A stretch of DNA of 64,000 bases from Pseudoalteromonas shioyasakiensis. GTDB lineage: Bacteria; Pseudomonadota; Gammaproteobacteria; Enterobacterales; Alteromonadaceae. A program made the position numbers and the translations under genes. The DNA lies in the NCBI GenBank assembly GCA_013391845.1, contig CP058414.1, forward strand, positions 3,334,501 to 3,398,500. The letters are read 5' to 3'. Positions 56,632 to 64,000 of this stretch are shown here, piece after piece (positions within the stretch are counted from its first letter, which is position 1; each line of letters starts with the position of its first letter). The notes beneath the pieces are model-generated. The model did no database searches and was not told the origin of the DNA. It was given only the letters and a program-made list of their open reading frames with translations.

Positions 56632-57110
56632 GCGTTTTGTTTGCTCATAATCACTACAGCGTGGCTAGAGATACCTTCTTTACGGCCTTCAAACCCTAAC
56701 TTTTCTGTGGTTGTTGCCTTCACATTTACTTGAGAAATATCAGCTTCAAGGTCTTGGCATAAGTTTTCACGCATAGCTTGAATATGCGGCAACATTTTTG
56801 GCGCTTGAGCAACAATCGTGACATCGGCATTGCCAAGTACGTAACCTTGCTCTTTAGCAAGACCAACCACGTGGCGTAGCAAAATTCGGCTATCAATATT
56901 TTCGTATTCGCTGGCGGTATCAGGGAAATGTTTGCCAATATCACCCATTGCTAATGCACCTAAAATGGCATCACATAATGCGTGGATTGCTACATCACCG
57001 TCTGAATGAGCTAAGAAACCTTGCGGATAATCTATTTTTTCACCACAAATTACCAGCGGTCCTTCGCCGCCAAATTTGTGTACATCAAAGCCATGGCCAA
57101 TTCGAATCAT
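56628..57110 (-). CDS. ispF: 2-C-methyl-D-erythritol 2,4-cyclodiphosphate synthase
   Basis: 160-aa MEP-pathway enzyme for isoprenoid precursors. Zinc ligands in GHGFDVHKF and the [18 protein letters not shown] motif are intact, as are the [16 protein letters not shown] residues at the C terminus. It overlaps ispD by 4 bases, the usual coupled order, and truD by 4 bases. Confidence 0.96.
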   Translation of the reverse strand: MIRIGHGFDVHKFGGEGPLVICGEKIDYPQGFLAHSDGDVAIHALCDAILGALAMGDIGKHFPDTASEYENIDSRILLRHVVGLAKEQGYVLGNADVTIVAQAPKMLPHIQAMRENLCQDLEADISQVNVKATTTEKLGFEGRKEGISSHAVVIMSKQNA

Positions 57111-57808
57111 GAGGTACTCTCGTTTTGTTGTTTTTGCAGTAAAAATGTTGCTAAATCTAAATCTTCTGGGGTGGTGATTTTAATATTATCACTACGACCA
57201 ACAACCAGCTTAACAGGCTGCTTAGCCCATTCAATTGCCGATGCCTCATCGGTGATAGTCACACCACTTTTAAGAGCTTGTGATAGCGCATCTGTCAGCG
57301 CCTGATAAGGGAAAAATTGAGGGGTTAAAGCCAGCCATAAATCATCACGTGGCACCGTTTGCTCACTGTGCGTATGGCCGCGCTTGATGGTGTCTTTTAC
57401 TTTTGACGCTAAAATACCGCCTTCATTATCTTTTATACATTCAGTTATTAAACGCTGAATATCAGCCAAACACACTAATGGTCTTGCTGCATCGTGAACA
57501 AGCACCCAATCTGGCGGATTGTCGGCAAGTGATACCAAGGCATTTAGCACAGAATCAGCGCGCTCTTTGCCACCTGAAACGCGTTCAATACGCTTATCAA
57601 TATGAGGTAAATCAGCAAAATAACCATCATCATCGCTGATTGCTACTTTAATAGTATGTAAATCGTTCAGTTCGGCAAGCTTACTCAGGGTATGTTCTAA
57701 AATAGTCTTACCCGCAAGTTCAATATACTGTTTTGGCGCCGAATGCTGCATTCGACTCCCTACTCCCGCAGCGGGAACAATGGCGGTTATAATTTGCTTA
57801 GTGTTCAT
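57107..57808 (-). CDS. ispD: 2-C-methyl-D-erythritol 4-phosphate cytidylyltransferase
   Basis: 233-aa MEP-pathway enzyme making CDP-methylerythritol. Nucleotide-binding start [35 protein letters not shown] and TDEASAIEW are present. The start chosen is ATG 57808 (MNTKQII); an in-frame start at 57832 lies inside ftsB. It overlaps the ftsB 3' end by 11 bases. Confidence 0.95.
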   Translation of the reverse strand: MNTKQIITAIVPAAGVGSRMQHSAPKQYIELAGKTILEHTLSKLAELNDLHTIKVAISDDDGYFADLPHIDKRIERVSGGKERADSVLNALVSLADNPPDWVLVHDAARPLVCLADIQRLITECIKDNEGGILASKVKDTIKRGHTHSEQTVPRDDLWLALTPQFFPYQALTDALSQALKSGVTITDEASAIEWAKQPVKLVVGRSDNIKITTPEDLDLATFLLQKQQNESTS

Positions 57809-58088
57809 TTTGCTGTTGACCTGGTAATACACGAATAAAGGTTTCGCCAGGTTTGATCATTCCTAATTCATTGCGCGCTCGCTCTTCGATTCCCTCTTGA
57901 CCGAGTTTTAAATCTTGAATATCGGCTTTGAGGACCTTGTTGCGCTTTAATAATTTTGCATTAGTGTCTTGATGAGAGGTAACCGCCTGTTTTAAACGAG
58001 TGTAATCTTGCACTCCATTATGGCCAAACCATAAGCGATACTGAATAAATAAAGCCAAACATAACAAGGCGAATTGAAAAACCCGCAT
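57798..58088 (-). CDS. ftsB: Cell division protein FtsB
   Basis: 96-aa bitopic membrane protein of the divisome (FtsQ-FtsB-FtsL). One N-terminal helix (VFQFALLCLALFIQYRLWFG), a coiled coil (RLKQAVTSHQDTNAKLLKRNKVLKADIQDL) and the RARNELGMIKPGE motif are typical. It overlaps ispD, as in other gammaproteobacteria. Confidence 0.93.
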   Translation of the reverse strand: MRVFQFALLCLALFIQYRLWFGHNGVQDYTRLKQAVTSHQDTNAKLLKRNKVLKADIQDLKLGQEGIEERARNELGMIKPGETFIRVLPGQQQNEH

Positions 58089-58110
58089 TGAACACTCCTT
58101 CGCGGTTAAA

Positions 58111-58743
58111 TTAAGTCAAAGGGCGTTTTAAATTACGCCAATTTATATTGCTTGCAAGTAGCATTTCTCTTAATGACAAACGCTTAGGTGTAGTGCGTTT
58201 ATTAAATTGCCATTGATGGCCACAGCACGCAGCTGCCATCACCGCTTTTGCGGGCTTTAACAAGTGTACATGTGTGTGCTCTAACGATTCACCTGATTTA
58301 TCAAACCAACCAAGCTCGTTGCAATGTACCTTATTGTCGCTTACTTGATCTAAGCTGTCTATGCGCACCGTAGTACATTGTTCGTCATTAATTAGCACGG
58401 GAACAATTAACCCGCGCTTAGCATGGTGACTATAAAACTCTTCTGAGTCTTTTTTATTATAAACTGGCGGCGTTGTTTTTTGTTTTTCAAGCCAACTACC
58501 GTTTTGTGAATCTAGCTGCAATGGCGCATCACCACTCACAATACGCATAGCCAAACGCTCTATGTAGTAGGGCAAGCTTGCTAATAAGCGTTTTAGCCTT
58601 GCAGCATCTGGTTCATCAACCAAACGTGGGATCTCACGAGCATAAAATGCGTTGCATAACTGCGCATACAAAGCACGATCGGCATCAGTCTGCCAAATTT
58701 CGGCTTGTTGCGAGTGTTCGCTCTGTGAAGTTGGTTTAGACAA
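58111..58743 (-). CDS. Conserved hypothetical protein
   Basis: 210-aa soluble protein with no signal peptide or membrane helix. Two parts are visible: an N-terminal helical segment (ADRALYAQLCNAFYAREIPRL...LASLPYYIERLAM) and a C-terminal part with HTHVHLLKPAKAVMAAACCGHQWQF and SLREMLLASNINWRNL. I do not recognise the family. It lies between a DUF2947 gene and ftsB, all on the minus strand, with 22 bases to ftsB. Confidence 0.7.
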   Translation of the reverse strand: MSKPTSQSEHSQQAEIWQTDADRALYAQLCNAFYAREIPRLVDEPDAARLKRLLASLPYYIERLAMRIVSGDAPLQLDSQNGSWLEKQKTTPPVYNKKDSEEFYSHHAKRGLIVPVLINDEQCTTVRIDSLDQVSDNKVHCNELGWFDKSGESLEHTHVHLLKPAKAVMAAACCGHQWQFNKRTTPKRLSLREMLLASNINWRNLKRPLT

Positions 58744-58802
58744 TGCGCGCTCTTATAAAACAAATGCTTGACTGTTTTATAGCATAGAGCGTTTATTGAG
58801 CG

Positions 58803-59285
58803 CTACTTTACTGCGCCTTTTTTACCCAATTTTGCGTTGCCAGTTTCTAAAAACTGCACCACTGCATCACGCTTTTTACCTAATAACAAACTACCATCAG
58901 CTAAAAACATAAAGTTTTGCCAACAACGTTTAAAAACCGCAAAGCTGGTTTCAATAATATTGTCGCGAGCCATACAAAAATACACAGTGGTGTTTGCTTC
59001 CCACGCTAAGTGGTTAAGGATCTCTTCTGGTAACTCCTCATCACCAGCTTCCCACGCATTTTCCCAGTTAATGGTTTCTGAAAAGCTGTCTTCTTTGCCA
59101 CACCAATCTGTTTTATCAAAAAAGTCCGGGTGGTCATGCTCACGGCTTACCATAGTGGTCCATAAAACCGCAGCGCGTTCAGCACTCATAGGTTTAATTT
59201 GCGCTGCGTCTTCGTTGCTTATAGGCATATCTTTATGACGGAAAACCCAGGCTTTTTTGTATTCATCTAACGAAATATAATTCAT
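58803..59285 (-). CDS. DUF2947-like protein
   Basis: 160-aa soluble protein beginning MNYISLDEYKKAWVFRH, with a tryptophan-rich middle (INWENAWEAGDEELPEEIL) and FKRCWQNFMFLADGSLLLGKKRD. This fits the DUF2947 type found in Vibrio and Alteromonadales, as far as I recall. The function is unknown. It is 59 bases from the unknown 210-aa protein and divergent from the DUF1653 gene. Confidence 0.7.
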   Translation of the reverse strand: MNYISLDEYKKAWVFRHKDMPISNEDAAQIKPMSAERAAVLWTTMVSREHDHPDFFDKTDWCGKEDSFSETINWENAWEAGDEELPEEILNHLAWEANTTVYFCMARDNIIETSFAVFKRCWQNFMFLADGSLLLGKKRDAVVQFLETGNAKLGKKGAVK

Positions 59286-59363
59286 AGTTTAGGCAGTTTG
59301 TTTCAGCGTATAATGTGCAAACTGCAATTATACCCAAATGACTCCAAGATGCGAGATAAACAC

Positions 59364-59582
59364 ATGACAATCAAACCTGGTATTTACCAACATTACAAAG
59401 GCCCAAAATATAAAGTTGAATATGTTGCTACTCATAGCGAAAGCAATGAGCCACTGGTAATTTACCAAGCGCTATACGGAGAATTTGGTATGTGGGCACG
59501 CCCGCTCAGTATGTTTACAGAAACAGTCATTGTAGAGGGGAAAACTGTACCGCGTTTTGCATACCTTTCAGACGTCGTCTAA
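59364..59582 (+). CDS. DUF1653 protein
   Basis: 72-aa protein with the DUF1653 core GIYQHYKGPKYKVEYVATHSE...VIYQALYGEFGMWARPLSMF. It is a small beta-rich fold of unknown role. Start ATG 59364 is preferred over longer in-frame starts (59349, 59298) because the domain begins immediately; a GAGA stretch lies upstream. The MoxR gene follows 52 bases later. Confidence 0.8.
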   Translation: MTIKPGIYQHYKGPKYKVEYVATHSESNEPLVIYQALYGEFGMWARPLSMFTETVIVEGKTVPRFAYLSDVV

Positions 59583-59634
59583 CTGTGGCATCATGACGTT
59601 ATTAATCACTGCTCAGACCAGATAAGGTGACATC

Positions 59635-60483
59635 GTGCTTTTTAATTCAACCGATAACTACATTGCCAGTAACTCATTAAAACAAGCGGTTAACGCAGCA
59701 ATCTTGCTCGAAAAACCCCTGCTTATAAAAGGTGAGCCAGGCACAGGCAAGACCATGCTGGCGGAAGAGCTTGCGAAAAGCTTAGACACCACGCTGATTC
59801 AATGGCACATCAAATCAACCACTAAAGCGCAGCAAGGCCTTTATGAATATGATGCGGTATCACGCCTGCGCGACAGTCAGTTAGGTGATGAGCGTGTGCA
59901 CGATATCAGCAACTACATTGTAAAAGGCAAATTATGGCAAGCCTTTACCTATGGAGAGCAACATAATAAACGCCCAGTGCTATTGATTGATGAAATCGAC
60001 AAAGCCGATATCGAATTTCCAAACGACTTGCTATTAGAACTCGATAAAATGGAGTTTCATGTTTATGAAACCGGCGAGCGAGTGATTGCTAAGCAACGTC
60101 CGATTGTGATCATTACCTCGAATAACGAAAAAGAGCTGCCAGATGCCTTTTTACGTCGTTGTTTTTTCCATTACATTGATTTTCCAAGTAGCGAAGAAAT
60201 GGCACAGATTATCGATGTACACCACCCTCACGTTAAACAAGATTTAGTTCGCCAAGCACTTGAGGTGTTCTTTAATCTACGTGAAGTAAACGGCATTAAG
60301 AAAAAGCCATCAACCAGCGAATTGCTTGATTGGTTAAAGCTACTGATGGCTGAAGATATAGACGCTAAAACACTGCATGATAAAAGCCAAAAAGGTGGCT
60401 TAATGCCGATGTTTGGGGCGTTATTAAAGAACGAGCAAGACATTAGCTTAATCGAAAAACTTGCTTTTATGAGCCGCCGTTAA
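59635..60483 (+). CDS. MoxR-family AAA+ ATPase
   Basis: 282-aa AAA+ ATPase. Walker A is GEPGTGKTML (about residues 35-44), Walker B VLLIDEIDKAD, sensor 1 IITSNNEKELPDAFLRRC with arginine finger region. MoxR ATPases work as chaperone-type remodelers with a VWA-domain partner, which follows one base later. Start is GTG 59635 with AAGG seven bases ahead; the pair resembles RavA/ViaA in plan. Its target is unknown. Confidence 0.9.
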   Translation: MLFNSTDNYIASNSLKQAVNAAILLEKPLLIKGEPGTGKTMLAEELAKSLDTTLIQWHIKSTTKAQQGLYEYDAVSRLRDSQLGDERVHDISNYIVKGKLWQAFTYGEQHNKRPVLLIDEIDKADIEFPNDLLLELDKMEFHVYETGERVIAKQRPIVIITSNNEKELPDAFLRRCFFHYIDFPSSEEMAQIIDVHHPHVKQDLVRQALEVFFNLREVNGIKKKPSTSELLDWLKLLMAEDIDAKTLHDKSQKGGLMPMFGALLKNEQDISLIEKLAFMSRR

Positions 60484-60484
60484 G

Positions 60485-61672
60485 ATGTTAATTGCGTTTT
60501 TCTTTAAGCTTCGCGAATACCGCTTACCAGTTAGTTTGCGAGAGCTACTTGATTTGATCAATGCGCTCAAGCAAGGGGTTATTTTTGCAGACGTTGACGC
60601 GTTTTATTACTTAGCGCGTACCATCATGGTTAAAGATGAAACCCATTTTGACCGTTTTGATAAAGCCTTTGCTGATTACTTTAGTGGAGTCGCTGACCTT
60701 GATCTTCTCGAAAGCTTAAAACAACAACATGCCTTGCCTGATGATTGGCTGCGTAAAGAGTTTGAAAAGCATTTAAGCGAAGAAGAAAAAGCGCAATTAC
60801 AAGCCATGGGCGGCCTTGATAAACTCATGGAAACCCTCAAGCAACGCCTTGAAGAGCAACAAAAGCGCCATGCTGGGGGTAATAAGTGGGTGGGTACTGG
60901 TGGCACTTCGCCATTTGGCGCCTATGGTTATAACCCAGAAGGTGTGCGAATAGGTCAAGACGGTAATCGACATCGCCGTGCAGTGAAAGTATGGGATAAA
61001 CGCAGCTACCGAAACCTTGATAGCGACCGTGAAATAGGTTCTCGCACCATTAAACTTGCTCTTAAAAAACTGCGTAAATTTGCCCGCACTGGTGCCAGCG
61101 ATACACTCGATCTAACCGAAACTATCCGCGCAACGGCAAAGCAAGGCGGTATGCTAGATGTAAAAATGGCTCCAGAGCGCCACAATGCAGTAAAAGTATT
61201 GATGCTGTTTGATATCGGCGGTTCAATGGATGATTACATTCATACCTGTGAAGAGTTATTTAGCGCTGCACACAGCGAGTTTAAACACCTTGAGTTTTAC
61301 TATTTTCACAACTGTTTATATGAACATGTTTGGCAAGACAACGAACGTCGCCACTCAAATGTGATTGATACCATGACCTTGATTAACAAGTTCACCAGCG
61401 ACTACAAGGTGATCTTTGTTGGCGATGCCACTATGGGGCCCTACGAAATAGCCTACCCCGGTGGCAGCGTAGAACATTGGAATGAAGAGCCTGGCAGTGC
61501 CTGGCTAAATCGCATAACTAATCACTTTGATAAAGTCGCTTGGCTCAACCCACAACCTGTTGAACACTGGCGCTATTATCAATCGATTGATTTTATAAAG
61601 CAGCTAATGGACAACCGCATGTACCCACTCACGCTAGACGGGATTAGTAATGCCATTAGGGAGTTGAGTTAG
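60485..61672 (+). CDS. VWA domain-containing protein, MoxR partner (CoxE-like)
   Basis: 395-aa protein. N-terminal helical part (FFKLREYRLPVSLRELLDL) and a C-terminal von Willebrand A domain from about residue 225 (VKVLMLFDIGGSMDDYI). The metal-binding motif is DxGxS (DIGGS) rather than the usual DxSxS, a feature I recall in this family too. A glycine-rich linker (AGGNKWVGTGGTSPFGAYGYNPEG) joins the parts. It starts one base after the MoxR stop, so the two are a unit, perhaps for metal-centre or complex assembly. Confidence 0.88.
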   Translation: MLIAFFFKLREYRLPVSLRELLDLINALKQGVIFADVDAFYYLARTIMVKDETHFDRFDKAFADYFSGVADLDLLESLKQQHALPDDWLRKEFEKHLSEEEKAQLQAMGGLDKLMETLKQRLEEQQKRHAGGNKWVGTGGTSPFGAYGYNPEGVRIGQDGNRHRRAVKVWDKRSYRNLDSDREIGSRTIKLALKKLRKFARTGASDTLDLTETIRATAKQGGMLDVKMAPERHNAVKVLMLFDIGGSMDDYIHTCEELFSAAHSEFKHLEFYYFHNCLYEHVWQDNERRHSNVIDTMTLINKFTSDYKVIFVGDATMGPYEIAYPGGSVEHWNEEPGSAWLNRITNHFDKVAWLNPQPVEHWRYYQSIDFIKQLMDNRMYPLTLDGISNAIRELS

Positions 61673-61690
61673 AGCCGTCAGCTGACGGCT
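61673..61690. repeat. 18-bp perfect palindrome after the VWA gene
   Basis: AGCCGTCAG-CTGACGGCT, starting one base after the VWA stop codon. The neighbouring text TGACGGCTGAAAGCTGA recurs with one change at 63317-63333, so it is part of a small family of intergenic words. It could also act as a weak hairpin. Confidence 0.6.
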
Positions 61691-61708
61691 GAAAGCTGAT
61701 AGCTCCCT

Positions 61709-62957
61709 TTACATTACCTTCCAAACCAAAAACACCAGTGCAAAGCCAACTAAATAAAGCAAACCCAGCCAGCTTAGGGTACGTAATAAGGGTGAGTGAT
61801 GAATGCTAGGTTTCTGAGCGCACTAAACTAAAGTTCAGCCATGCAAATACGGGAGTCGTTACAAAAGCGAGGGTCATTGCAAAAGTAAGCATTGGCCCAA
61901 GGGCTGATTTAAAAAATAAAATCACTGCCATGCCAGCAAATGCTTGCAGTAATAACCACATATTTAAACTATGTTTAGATTGTTTAATCGATAGCAGTTT
62001 ATGCGACTCATTTAATGTTCTGGCGTAGCCGTCAAGCACTGTTAGCGTAGTACCAAACATACATAAAAAAGCGATACCCGAAACCAGCGGCCTTGCCCAC
62101 TCGCCCATAGTGAGGGCATACATATCAATTAGCTGCTTAGCAAAGGCCACGCCACCTAATTGCACAGCTTGTGCTTGGCCATATTGCACTAATACACCTA
62201 GTGAGAAAAACACGAGCGCCAGTGCTGCGGTAAGCCAGTAACCCAAATTAAAATCAAACAAGCCTTGTTGTTTTGTCACCGCTTGTTGCTGCTGCTTTTC
62301 TTTTAGCCACAGTGAGCTAATTGCTGATATTTCGATAGGTGCAGGCATCCAGCCCATCAAAGCAACCATAAAGCCAAGCATGGCAAGTTCATAAGGCGAC
62401 GGGCCCACATAGTCAACAGACGCCGCTGTTCCATTATTCATAACGCCATTATTAATCGCTACTATCAACGCAGCTACTGTTGTAACCGTTAGCAGCCCCA
62501 TAATTAGCTTAGAAACATTATCGAGCGCTTTAAAGTGCCCCAATAACAAAATAAGCAAACATACAGCCAAAATCAGCCAGCATAATAAGGTTACAGAAAT
62601 AGTAATAGGTAATGCGTAGTGCAGCAGGCTAGCCGTTAATAATAAAACCCCTGCAGTGTTCACCACAGCGGCAACAATATTAAGCGCAATAAAACTATAG
62701 AAATACCCAGGCCCTTTTTGCTTATAGCCCTCAACTAAACTTTGCTTAGTCGCGAGTGTGTACTCCATGCCAAATCGAAAGAATGGGTACTTCAATACGT
62801 TTACTACAATGATTAGCCAAAATAGCTGCCAGCCGAATAACGACCCTGCTTGTGTTGATGCTACTAGATGTGAGCCACCAATGGCGGCTGTAGCCATTAA
62901 AATACCCGGCCCTAGAGCATTTAATTTAGATTGCCAATTTGATACTGCTGATTGCAT
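61709..62957 (-). pseudogene. Nramp-related membrane transporter, C terminus apparently frameshifted
   Basis: 383 codons are open from ATG 62957 to the stop at 61806. It has about ten hydrophobic helices of an Nramp-type transporter (LNALGPGILMATAAIGGSHLV, WMPAPIEISAISSLWL). The DPGN motif of metal-transporting Nramps in helix 1 is replaced by AAIGGSHL and helix 6 has MPAPIE, so the substrate may not be Mn or Fe. The frame ends early at RSET, and a hydrophobic helix (LSWLGLLYLVGFALVFLVWK) continues in the next frame to 61709. Removing one A of GAAAC (61811-61813) gives a 415-aa protein. Confidence 0.72.
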
Positions 62958-63022
62958 ACGCTTTGTGTGTTTTATTCTTAGTTACAAGCAACTTACAGCG
63001 TTTTAGGTGAGATTGGAAGCAG

Positions 63023-63131
63023 AGCAAGTTAGCAAGTTAGCAAGTTAGCAAGTTAGCAAGTTAGCAAGTTAGCAAGTTAGCAAGTTAGCAAGTTAGCAAG
63101 TTAGCAAGTTAGCAAGTTAGCAAGTTAGCAA
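63023..63131. repeat. 8-bp microsatellite (AGCAAGTT)n
   Basis: Thirteen perfect copies of AGCAAGTT plus five bases, 109 bp in all, 66 bases upstream of the Nramp-related gene start. Perfect units of this length slip easily, so copy number should vary; since 8 is not a multiple of 3 it would not suit a coding repeat, but it would change promoter spacing. It is not CRISPR: there are no spacers. Confidence 0.95.
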
Positions 63132-63344
63132 CACTAGACTACCTACCACTTGTGTCAAGTAACTCGCTACTCGTTGGTTTTTTTAATCTGACTTCTAACG
63201 ACTGATATCTAATATCTCCATTTTTGTTCGGCGTTAAAACGCCTCCTACGTCTCGTATCTCGCAAACTTTACTCTTTCCCCTAGTAACTCGCTAACTTTT
63301 TGAATTTCAACCTGAGTGACGGCTGAAGGCTGAATAATAAAACT

Positions 63345-63381
63345 AAAAAAGCCAAGCGTTTCGCAACGGTTGGCTTTTTTA
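63345..63381 (-). terminator. raiA terminator
   Basis: AAAAAAGCCAA...TTGGCTTTTTT with inner GCGTT and a short loop (TCGC) on the + strand. It lies about 45 bases beyond the raiA stop and has T-runs on both sides. Confidence 0.8.
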
Positions 63382-63423
63382 GGTTAAGTTTTAAGGCTAG
63401 TCACTTGGACTGGCGAATTATAA

Positions 63424-63780
63424 TTAGCTCAGATTCATTTCCTGAATGATTTCGTGGGCAATTTCCGGTGTAGTACTGACCGGCTTTTCGTGTAGTTTGG
63501 CTTTCATTTGCCCTTTACGATGCTTAAGTGATGCATCTAGTTTTTTTGCGGCACTTGCAATTGCTGGGTACATCACATCATCCTCAGCTTTTACTGATAA
63601 ACTTGCGCCTTCATAGGTTGTGCTGATCTCAGCTTGATGTTTGTGATGTTCTTTTGAAAGAATAATATCAAGAGATATTAGTGATGGAAAATGGCTTGCA
63701 ATTTTCGAGAACTTCTCGTTGATGTGCTCTCTTACAGAGTCAGTAACGTCAACATGATGACCAGAAATATTAATCTTCAT
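63424..63780 (-). CDS. raiA: Ribosome hibernation factor, HPF/RaiA (YfiA) family
   Basis: 118-aa ribosome-binding protein that stops translation in stationary phase. MKINISGHHVDVTDSVREHINEKFSKI is the typical start; the central AEISTTYEGASLSVKAEDD VMYPAIASAAKKLDASLKHRK block carries the ribosome-contact basic residues. The C-terminal extension (HEKPVSTTPEIAHEIIQEMNLS) is more like RaiA than short HPF. GGATACCC lies before the ATG. Its own promoter is probably in the 180 bases to the right. Confidence 0.9.
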   Translation of the reverse strand: MKINISGHHVDVTDSVREHINEKFSKIASHFPSLISLDIILSKEHHKHQAEISTTYEGASLSVKAEDDVMYPAIASAAKKLDASLKHRKGQMKAKLHEKPVSTTPEIAHEIIQEMNLS

Positions 63781-63918
63781 AGGGTATCCTTTTTTATTGT
63801 TACCTCACAGTTAGTATTGGGGGCGAATTGAATTAACACAAGCGAAAATTGCAGATAATTAGTAATTGATTGTAACCACTGATGATTTAGATCATGCGTT
63901 GCGGATAAAGTATGCAAA

Positions 63919-63937
63919 AGCCCGCACCACACGGGCT
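63919..63937 (-). terminator. Possible terminator of a gene beyond the right edge
   Basis: Minus strand: AGCCCG, loop TGTGGTG, CGGGCT then TTTT. It would end a transcript coming from the right. The last 38 bases (64000-63963, minus) have one open frame ending at TAA 63965-63963, perhaps the C terminus of that gene, too short to name. Confidence 0.5.
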
Positions 63938-64000
63938 GTTCAGAGAGGTTAACATCTGCTCATTAAGTGTACGAGCAACAATAATCTGCGAAATCAGTTA

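Larger units (their letters stand above)
62958..63423. other. Repeat-rich intergenic region
   Basis: 466 bases with no gene. It holds the 8-bp microsatellite (63023-63131), further copies of related words (GTAACTCGCTA near 63160 and GTAACTCGCTAAC near 63284, the reverse complement of the variant AGCGAGTT), TGACGGCTGAAGGCTGA at 63317-63333 and the raiA terminator. Confidence 0.7.

Noticed and set aside
58837..59238. 133-aa plus-strand ORF opposite the DUF2947-like gene
   Set aside because: Composition is that of a reverse-frame shadow; the minus-strand protein is better conserved.
63023..63131. Possible CRISPR array
   Set aside because: The units abut with no spacers and are 8 bp; it is a microsatellite.
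1..64000. Mobile elements, tRNA or rRNA genes
   Set aside because: No transposase, integrase, phage gene, IS-type ends or tRNA cloverleaf was recognised on either strand.

Overview
The window looks like a chromosomal segment of a marine gammaproteobacterium, most likely Pseudoalteromonas or a close Alteromonadales relative. This rests on an AT-rich coding style, gene order (sfsA-dksA-gluQRS-pcnB-folK-panB-panC; epd-pgk-fba; ftsB-ispD-ispF-truD-surE-pcm-yqaA-nlpD-rpoS next to mutS-pncC-recA), a TonB receptor, a DcaP-like porin and a CrbS/CrbR acetate system. I see no rRNA, tRNA, prophage, insertion sequence or CRISPR array. Most of the window is ordinary core chromosome.

Layout. 1-4.6 kb: 5' part of a GlrK-like sensor kinase, then four tandem secreted EF-hand proteins, a secreted amidohydrolase and a small membrane protein. 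4.7-8.4 kb: a YeiL-like regulator, a phosphoribosyltransferase, pepB and sfsA. 8.6-14.1 kb: dksA, gluQRS, pcnB (apparently with an AUU start), folK, panBC and a cysteine-rich lipoprotein. 14.4-18.2 kb: opgGH for periplasmic glucans. 18.2-21.4 kb: pstS, phoR and phoB with Pho-box-like repeats. 21.4-22.8 kb: a porin preceded by a striking array of GATC-containing repeats. 22.8-26.5 kb: epd-pgk-fba, preceded by a tandem duplication. 26.5-31.6 kb: a methyltransferase-like membrane protein, a DEDD exonuclease, a cNMP/CBS/DUF294 protein and a two-subunit sodium:solute symporter. 32-35.4 kb: the CrbS-like hybrid kinase. 35.4-40.7 kb: a DUF2339 membrane protein, a DUF4397-like lipoprotein and purU. 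40.7-47.2 kb: crbR, acs, a DcaP-like porin and a siderophore receptor. 47.4-58.1 kb: recA, pncC, mutS, rpoS, nlpD (frameshifted) and the surE/isp/ftsB cluster. 58.1-64 kb: two little-known conserved proteins, a DUF1653 protein, a MoxR/VWA pair, an Nramp-related transporter with a probably frameshifted C terminus, an 8-bp microsatellite and a ribosome hibernation factor.

How genes work together. The symporter, CrbS, CrbR, Acs and probably the DcaP-like porin form an acetate uptake and activation module spread over 15 kb. The symporter/crbS and acs/porin promoter regions share an 11-base motif. PhoB, PhoR and PstS form a phosphate response unit with TGTCAT repeats before phoB and pstS. The recA/mutS/rpoS block joins DNA repair and stress control.

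The least explained structure is at 22524-22770. Six copies of an 18-bp motif ending in TGATC sit in two triplets with exact 31-bp spacing. The triplets are mirror images around an 87-bp centre, and the element carries 11 GATC sites in 247 bp. It lies in front of a porin gene. I could not assign it to a known system.
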